Below are positions 59,401 to 64,000 of a DNA stretch of 64,000 nt, in pieces. The notes below the pieces were generated by a model. The model was not told the DNA's origin. It saw only the letters and a list, made by a program, of their open reading frames with translations, and ran no database searches. A program made the position numbers and the translations under genes. Origin of the DNA: Clostridia bacterium (GTDB lineage: Bacteria; Bacillota; Clostridia; Oscillospirales; CAG-272). The DNA is taken from contig JAFVTS010000011.1 in the NCBI GenBank assembly GCA_017503105.1, positions 62,001 through 126,000 on the forward strand. Direction: 5' to 3'. Numbering within the stretch: position 1 is the stretch's first letter; the number at the start of each line of letters is the position of its first letter.

Positions 59401-60005
59401 TGCCCATTCTTATCGGTGGATATTGCGCACTTTACAACCAGCTCGTCGTTTACGCGACGGAGATAGAAGGTCTTTGGGAATTCTGCTCGCTTCCCGGCGA
59501 CTTCAGAGACGCTGACGGCGACGGAATAGAGGAGCTTCACTACGAATCTCTTGCAGGCGTTGGCGCAACGGTCATTCTGAGAGGCTGTAAGGGCGATGAG
59601 CTCCGTGCGGCTTGGCAGTTCGTTCAGTGGAACAGCAGCGCGGACGTTCAGGCGACCTACGGTAACAAGATGGTTGCTCTTATAGGTCCCTCCGCTAAAT
59701 ATGAGGCTGCAAACCTTCAGGCACTTGAGGATCTTTCCTGGACCGCGAGCGAGAAGCTTGCCATCAGGGATCAGATGAACAATATGTGCTCTATCGTTAA
59801 CTATCCCGGTTCCTACATTTATAATAGATATATGAAGTTTGCGTTCCTCGACGTTGTTAACGAGGGCGCAAACGCCAAGGAATCTCTTCTTGGTTATATC
59901 GACGCGATAAACTCCGAGATCACGAGAAAGCGCGAGGAGTTTAAGGACAGAGGTATCTGGTACGTCGGCAAGGACGGCCAGGAGACCCCGATAGAAAAAT
60001 CTTGA
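56445..60005 (+). CDS. Giant extracellular solute-binding protein of a sugar ABC importer
   Basis: A 1,186-residue secreted protein. The start at 56445 is chosen (GGAGG upstream, signal peptide MKRTVSQRVLCLLLTVATLF, cleavage near VGA-SN); the frame is open 60 codons upstream through the promoter leader. There is no lipobox cysteine. Residues about 30-620 are an unusual N-terminal extension with two beta-rich, CBM-like parts (YYIKFTYYSAK; MYKISMRFIQNAL). Residues about 700-1150 are a class-1 sugar-binding protein (DVWLATGRDQSQIW, GKGPDVYIGLG, VPETWSDLL, GEMPILIGGYCALYNQL). It feeds the two downstream permeases. How it stays at the cell surface without a lipid anchor is unclear. Confidence 0.85.
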   Translation: MKRTVSQRVLCLLLTVATLFGALGITVGASNGEYKGENSTAATLEEMQNLVGVTSYEQYLAEYATLAKTPNRKTPIKIFFSTDPDYVYKDGEYNILDFAREWDQNGKQKYTDFIDEKNEQNAVLVKDSPICGPDKDSLGYETWNDFTAEDAATSVYLPSMGTAAWKINITDDDIGMYYIKFTYYSAKTSESSTSSIEKKFLIDDKIPFDEAGRITLDKSWEYDYNSKVTKVEISAAEYSQGKASISYNNPVDEDGGYVKTVVHYERNEYTGKFYRVTTVSSIRSDKNNNSMAPEAVAVPTWSTYTIKDSSGYYTEDFMFFMGKGDHFISLVAERDPVVLKSIELIPVEVFSDSTSSTLKAYSEYRAQHSGKPQGSGEVQLEAEFPDYVSDASVAASNDNTSAGTFPTNHSSQLYNVIGENGYSTVGQWAAYNFYVPTSGMYKISMRFIQNALQGMFVCRTIKIAGKGYTNAGEAAIIPFKEAADLKFNYSKEWQSEFLGDGNGTDFEFYFEAGQKYTLYLECSLGSLKQSIQAVEHSLSIINDCYLQVLQLTGADADENRDYRFDEILPGVLRSFLEQAKALATEKQKLEELCGSNGSHIATLDTIALLLVQMGSDNGDNVAKNMGSLKSYLGTLGTWINNSKQSKIMVDALFIVPSGTEEVPREADAGFWSSLWFEIKSFFASFWVNYDEMGLTGEISEDVQKIDVWLATGRDQSQIWRSMIDANDGYTNSTGTAAALKLVTGGTLLPSILSGKGPDVYIGLGAADVINYAIRGAVRGISGNDPDLSAEDNSQFTTKYYTYRDESSNYTTTTEERTDKGELTFVTKPYSELVLTEKTKSVIEGKEEQVFAEAAVDTVRLLNVAYGIPQTMSFSMMFYRMDVLANLNVGVPETWSDLLSCLPIIQANNMSIGVDYIAALDFMIYQKGGSLWKYTDASKYDPMYAGAKIDLDSDIALEAFEYVCRLYSDYSFPVAYDAANRFRTGEMPILIGGYCALYNQLVVYATEIEGLWEFCSLPGDFRDADGDGIEELHYESLAGVGATVILRGCKGDELRAAWQFVQWNSSADVQATYGNKMVALIGPSAKYEAANLQALEDLSWTASEKLAIRDQMNNMCSIVNYPGSYIYNRYMKFAFLDVVNEGANAKESLLGYIDAINSEITRKREEFKDRGIWYVGKDGQETPIEKS

Positions 60006-60029
60006 GACTAACGAAAAGGAGATAATTAA

Positions 60030-60980
60030 ATGTCACGTTCAAAGACAGAGGCTAAGCGTCCTACACAGCGCAGCGAAATGTCTAAATGGCAGTGGACGTG
60101 GAAGGAAATGAAGAGAAACAAGACGGCGTACTTTATGCTCGCTCCGTTCCTTATCCTCTTCATCGTCTTCACGGTCTTGCCCGTTGTACTGTCGATGATA
60201 CTCAGCCTTACTAACTTCGATATGCTTAATATACCCGATTTCGTTGGTGCAAAGAACTTCACCAGACTGTTCCTTGATGACGAAATATTCATCCTCGCGT
60301 GTCAGAACACTCTGATCTTCGCGTGTATCACGGGTCCCGTATCCTACATACTTTCGCTCTTGATAGCTTGGTTTATCAACGAGCTTCCTCCTAAGATCCG
60401 AGCGGTCGTAACGCTTATATTCTACGCCCCCTCGATCTCGGGTCAGGTTTACCTCATTTGGAAGACGCTGTTCTCCTCCGACTCTTACGGATGGGTCAAC
60501 GCGACGCTTATGAAATGGGGACTACAGTCAGAGGCGATACTGTGGTTTGAAAACGCTGATTACGTAATGCCGCTTTGTATAGTAGTCGCGCTCTGGACGT
60601 CTCTCGGAACCGCGTTCCTTTCGTTCATCGCGGGACTTCAGACTATAGACCGCTCGATGTACGAGGCAGCGGCGGTTGACGGAATCAAGAACCGTTGGCA
60701 GGAGCTTTGGTATATCACTCTCCCGACTATGCGTCCTCAGCTTATGTTCGGTGCCGTGCTTTCCATCACTCAGGCGTTCGGCTTCGGTGCTGTCGTTGAC
60801 GCACTTTGCGGATTCCCCTCGGTCGACTATGCCGCTCATACCATAATGCACCACCTCAGTGACTACGGTGGACAGCGTTATGAGATAGGTTACGCCTCGG
60901 CAATTGCAGTTATCCTCTTTATTATAATGTTCGGTTGTAACATAGTAATAAAGAAAGCGCTTTCGAAGGTAGGTGAGTAA
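60030..60980 (+). CDS. MalF/UgpA-type sugar ABC permease
   Basis: A 316-residue permease with six hydrophobic segments. The EAA coupling loop is EAAAVDGIKNRWQELWYITLP. A 40-residue basic, soluble N-terminus precedes the first helix (YFMLAPFLILFIVF). It pairs with the next gene to form the channel. No ATPase gene is in the operon as seen, so a shared MsmK/UgpC-type ATPase encoded elsewhere is expected. It is 24 bases after the binding-protein gene. Confidence 0.95.
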   Translation: MSRSKTEAKRPTQRSEMSKWQWTWKEMKRNKTAYFMLAPFLILFIVFTVLPVVLSMILSLTNFDMLNIPDFVGAKNFTRLFLDDEIFILACQNTLIFACITGPVSYILSLLIAWFINELPPKIRAVVTLIFYAPSISGQVYLIWKTLFSSDSYGWVNATLMKWGLQSEAILWFENADYVMPLCIVVALWTSLGTAFLSFIAGLQTIDRSMYEAAAVDGIKNRWQELWYITLPTMRPQLMFGAVLSITQAFGFGAVVDALCGFPSVDYAAHTIMHHLSDYGGQRYEIGYASAIAVILFIIMFGCNIVIKKALSKVGE

Positions 60981-60981
60981 C

Positions 60982-61857
60982 ATGGCACAGAAATTAAGAA
61001 CAAGAGGTCACAGAGTCGTTCTCAACCGTTCTAAGGGCGGTGACGGCGGAATCACCTTCCTACTCGTAATTCTCGGAGCGTTTATGTTCCTCCCTATGTA
61101 CTACGTCGTAGTACAGTCCTTGAAGCCGCTCGATGAGCTGTTTATGTTCCCCCCGAAGTTCTACGTAATAGACCCTTCCTTCGATAACTTCAAGGATCTG
61201 TTTACGCTTATGGGTGACTCTTGGGTCCCCTTCTCAAGGTACATATTCAATACCGTATTCATTACGATCTGCGGTACTGTAGGTAACCTTATCTTCGCTT
61301 CGATGGCAGCGTACTCGCTCGCGAAGCTCAGATTCCCCGGAAGAAACGCGATCTTCCAGCTCATAGTTATGTCACTTATGTTCCACTCCACCGTTAACCA
61401 GGTAACGCACTTCATCATTCTCTCGGCGTTCGGCTGGATAGATACTTATCTTTCCATTATCGTTCCGTCGATGGCAACGACTATGGGTCTTTACCTGATG
61501 AAGCAGTTTATGGAGTCCTCTGTTCCCGACACGGTCCTTGAGTCCGCAAGACTTGACGGTGCCAGCGAGTTCAGAACCTTCCTTACCATAGCGATGCCGA
61601 TGGTTAAGCCCGCGTGGCTCACCCTTATCATCGAGTCGTTCAAGGGACTTTGGAACGCAGGTGCGTCAGTATACGTTCATTCGGAAGAGCTTAAGACCTT
61701 CAACTACGCGATAGGTCAGATCTTAAGCGGCGGTATTGCCCGTTCGGGCGCGGCTGCTGCGGCAACGGTCGTAATGATGATAGTTCCCATTGCGGTCTTC
61801 GTCCTCAACCAGAGTAAGATCATAGAAACGATGGGCTCCTCCGGTATGAAGGATTAA
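60982..61857 (+). CDS. MalG/UgpE-type sugar ABC permease
   Basis: A 291-residue permease with six hydrophobic segments. The EAA loop is ESARLDGASEFRTFLTIAMPM. The ATG at 60982 (1 base after the stop of the first permease, preceded by AGGTGAG) is preferred over an overlapping GTG at 60973. It is the second channel subunit of the importer. Confidence 0.94.
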   Translation: MAQKLRTRGHRVVLNRSKGGDGGITFLLVILGAFMFLPMYYVVVQSLKPLDELFMFPPKFYVIDPSFDNFKDLFTLMGDSWVPFSRYIFNTVFITICGTVGNLIFASMAAYSLAKLRFPGRNAIFQLIVMSLMFHSTVNQVTHFIILSAFGWIDTYLSIIVPSMATTMGLYLMKQFMESSVPDTVLESARLDGASEFRTFLTIAMPMVKPAWLTLIIESFKGLWNAGASVYVHSEELKTFNYAIGQILSGGIARSGAAAAATVVMMIVPIAVFVLNQSKIIETMGSSGMKD

Positions 61858-61866
61858 GGAGGAAAT

Positions 61867-64000
61867 ATGAAAAGTAAAATTACTAAAATTTTAATATTTG
61901 CCGTAATTGCGATAATGCTTTTCGGAACGTTCTCCGCATCCGCATTCGATGCCTATGACACGTATACCTATTCTATCGACGGCGAACCTATGATGTCTCC
62001 TCACGCTTATACCGCGAGCACCTCTCTTTCCTTCCAGGATATGAAGGTTGATTACGCGGGAACCGACGAGGAAGGTAAGATGAAGATAATCCAGGGTGCT
62101 CAGGACGTTGTTTCCGACGAGCGCGGATATATCTATCTTGCCGATAAAACAAATAACAGTATAGTTGTTCTTGATGCTTATTATCGTCACGTAAAAACTA
62201 TCAGCACGTATTTTGATGACAGAGGTCAGCAAAAGCAGCTTAAAGAACCCGAGGGCGTATTCGTTACTCCCGACAGGAACCTTTACGATGACACTGATGA
62301 CGGTCGTATCTACATATGCGACACGGGAAACAAGCAGATCCAGGTCTTCGACAGAGAGTACAATTACGAGCGTACTATCTATAAGCCCGCAGACAGGATC
62401 ATCGACGCCGATTCCTTCGTTCCTCAGGCTATCGCAGTAGACCTTTACGGACGTATTTTCATCTCCTCTCAGCAGTGCTTCGAGGGTATCATCGTTCTTG
62501 CGAACGACGGTTCCTTCACGGGATTTATCGGAGCGCAGAAGGTTACTTACAGTATCCTTGACCGTATTTGGAGTATGTTCCAGTCGGAAGAGCAGAGAAA
62601 GAGGACGGAGCTCAACATTCCCACGGCTTACAATAACGTAACCGTTGACGAGTACGGCTTCGTGTATGCGACCATCAATTTCAAGGAAGCAGACGACCGC
62701 GAATCTCAGCTTTCCTCCATTGAGTCAAAGACGGCAACGTATTCTCCCGTTAAAAAGCTCAACTCTATGGGTAAGCAGATAATGAAGCGTAACGGCTTCT
62801 TTGACTGCGGCGGTGAAGTTGGCATTCTTTCGACGGCTCTTCTCTCGACCATCGTCGACGTAGCCATAGGTCCCGCAGGCTCTTGGACCATCCTCGACAG
62901 TAATACTCAGAAGATCAAGCGTGCGAGAACCTTCACCTACAATTCCAACGGTGAGCTTCTCTTCGCTTTCGGTGACGTTGGCGGACAGCTCGGTAACTGC
63001 GTAAACCCCAAAGCTATCACGTATCAGCCCGTCAAGGTGTCGGAACCCGTTTACGATGAACAAGGCGGACTTCTCGTTCCCGCTGAGTACGAATACCGTC
63101 TTCTCATCCTTGATAAGGGCGGTCAAAGAGGTGACGAGCTCATCGTCTACTCTCCTACGGAATATTGCAACACTATAATAGACGCTCTTGAAAATGAGAA
63201 CGAACACAAGTATTCGCAGTCTATCGAGTGCTGGCAGGACGTTCTTACGATGAACAACAACTTCGACCTTGCGTATATCGGTATAGGTAAGGCTCTTTAC
63301 AATCAGGGTAACTACGAAGAAGCAAAGGAATACCTCGAGGTTGCTTATGAGGTTGATTTCTGGGCAAAAGCGCAGAACGCACTCAGCAAGGACTTCACGT
63401 CCAAGTGGATGATTCCGATGGTTGTTCTCGTAATTCTCGTTCTCGTTCTGTTCTTCAAGTTCCTCGGTTGGGCAAAGAAGAAGAACAAGGCAACGGCTCT
63501 CAAGGTCGGAAGAAAGACTTACGCGGAAGAGTTGCTTTACGTATTCCATCTTGTATTCCACCCGTTCGATGGCTTCTGGGATCTCAAGCACGAAAAGCGC
63601 GGCTCTGTAAGAGCAGCGACGACGTTCTTGGCGATCACGGTCATAGCCTTCTTCTATCAATCTGTCGGACAGGGTTATTACTTCAACCCGAAGGGAGAAT
63701 CGACGTCGATTCTCGTACAGCTCGCGGCGGTTCTTGTTCCCGTATTCCTCTTTATCATCGCAAACTGGTGCCTTACGACACTCTTTGACGGTGAGGGAAG
63801 CTTCAAGGACATTTATATCGCTTGCTGTTATGCAATAGCGCCCCTTCCTTTGTTCGTAATTCTTTCCACCATTCTTACGAACGTAATGACCGGAGGCTCT
63901 ATCGTTTCTCTTCTCGTAACGTTCGGTTACGTTTGGGCAGCGCTTCTTCTGTTCTTCGGTATGGTCGTCACTCACGACTACTCAATAGTCAAGAATATCA
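61867..64000 (+). CDS. NHL-repeat / TPR / YIP1-domain membrane protein, 3' end beyond window
   Basis: 711 codons are visible. AGGAGG precedes the ATG at 61867. Signal peptide to about residue 27 (SASA). Residues about 45-340 hold NHL/beta-propeller repeats (IYLADKTNNSIVVLDAYYR, IYICDTGNKQIQVFDREYN, VDLYGRIFISS). A TPR-like pair (AYIGIGKALYNQGNYEEAKE) lies near 460-495. A membrane segment WMIPMVVLVILVLVLFF starts near 514, then a YIP1-like domain with several helices starts at about 555 (AEELLYVFHLVFHPFDGFWDL). It begins 9 bases after the permease gene. I recall such proteins next to sugar permeases in Paenibacillus and Clostridia. The role is unknown; an extracellular sensor or assembly factor for the importer is a guess. 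Confidence 0.85.
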   Translation, partial: MKSKITKILIFAVIAIMLFGTFSASAFDAYDTYTYSIDGEPMMSPHAYTASTSLSFQDMKVDYAGTDEEGKMKIIQGAQDVVSDERGYIYLADKTNNSIVVLDAYYRHVKTISTYFDDRGQQKQLKEPEGVFVTPDRNLYDDTDDGRIYICDTGNKQIQVFDREYNYERTIYKPADRIIDADSFVPQAIAVDLYGRIFISSQQCFEGIIVLANDGSFTGFIGAQKVTYSILDRIWSMFQSEEQRKRTELNIPTAYNNVTVDEYGFVYATINFKEADDRESQLSSIESKTATYSPVKKLNSMGKQIMKRNGFFDCGGEVGILSTALLSTIVDVAIGPAGSWTILDSNTQKIKRARTFTYNSNGELLFAFGDVGGQLGNCVNPKAITYQPVKVSEPVYDEQGGLLVPAEYEYRLLILDKGGQRGDELIVYSPTEYCNTIIDALENENEHKYSQSIECWQDVLTMNNNFDLAYIGIGKALYNQGNYEEAKEYLEVAYEVDFWAKAQNALSKDFTSKWMIPMVVLVILVLVLFFKFLGWAKKKNKATALKVGRKTYAEELLYVFHLVFHPFDGFWDLKHEKRGSVRAATTFLAITVIAFFYQSVGQGYYFNPKGESTSILVQLAAVLVPVFLFIIANWCLTTLFDGEGSFKDIYIACCYAIAPLPLFVILSTILTNVMTGGSIVSLLVTFGYVWAALLLFFGMVVTHDYSIVKNI

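Noticed and set aside
1..64000. CRISPR array, insertion sequence, prophage or rRNA operon
   Set aside because: No regularly spaced repeats, transposase, integrase, phage structural genes or rRNA sequence were recognised anywhere in the window.

Overview
The window looks like chromosomal DNA of a Gram-positive, low-to-mid GC Clostridia member (Bacillota), probably an uncultured gut commensal near Oscillospirales/Christensenellales. The evidence is: a SCIFF peptide with its radical-SAM maturase (a near-universal Clostridia pair), a YtvI-type sporulation-associated permease, a zinc-ribbon L28, NifS/NifU/MnmA-type sulfur genes, and repeated textbook sigma-A promoters (TTGAC[A/T], 17 bp, TATAAT). 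No rRNA, phage, insertion sequence or CRISPR array was seen. The assignment is inference from gene content, not from a marker phylogeny.

Layout. 1-3.4 kb: partial L-fucose isomerase, cyclophilin, YtvI-like permease, a DUF6873-like protein and rpmB. 3.5-6.9 kb: proline operon proB-proA-proC plus a GNAT acetyltransferase. 7-9.8 kb: FecCD-type siderophore/cobalamin ABC importer. 9.8-16.2 kb: Orn/Lys/Arg decarboxylase-like gene coupled to the SCIFF maturase, then an AraC regulator divergent from a GH42-like hydrolase, then the SCIFF precursor, which was too short to appear as a normal ORF. 16.2-19.7 kb: CMP-kinase-like gene, argS and yebC. 19.7-20.8 kb: an HTH/HATPase/STAS-like regulator. 21-23.4 kb: GH28 pectinase-like protein and a PHP phosphoesterase. 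23.4-23.9 kb: a hairpin-rich element and tRNA-Tyr/tRNA-Thr. 24-37.1 kb: sialidase-like protein, uvrB, a 1,733-residue secreted repeat protein with a polysaccharide deacetylase domain, a DUF218 protein, uvrA and dut.

37.2-43.6 kb: RluA-type pseudouridine synthase, a sugar nucleotidyltransferase, a MATE exporter with a structured leader, an ArsB/SLC13-type permease. 42.7-45.2 kb: AraC regulator divergent from an LplD-like GH4 alpha-galacturonidase. 45.4-47.4 kb: murQ with an HTH-fused amino-sugar kinase (peptidoglycan recycling). 47.5-48.4 kb: three small conserved-looking unknown genes. 48.5-52.9 kb: phosphodiesterase, membrane-anchored XRE regulator plus ABC exporter, and ROK glucokinase. 53-55.9 kb: nifS-nifU-mnmA. 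56-64 kb: a large sugar-transport operon (giant solute-binding protein, two permeases, and an NHL/TPR/YIP1 membrane protein cut by the window end).

How they fit together. The window describes a saccharolytic organism that takes up oligosaccharides by ABC transport and degrades them inside the cell under AraC control: pectin-type substrates (GH28, GH4 galacturonidase), beta-galactosides (GH42-like), fucose (FucI) and possibly sialylated glycans. It also recycles its own MurNAc. The most promising material for new biology is the SCIFF peptide that lacks the known crosslink-acceptor threonine, the SBP-permease-permease-NHL/YIP1 operon with its palindrome-rich promoter and structured leader, the triple-repeat deacetylase, the three-gene small-protein operon, and several regulator fusions.
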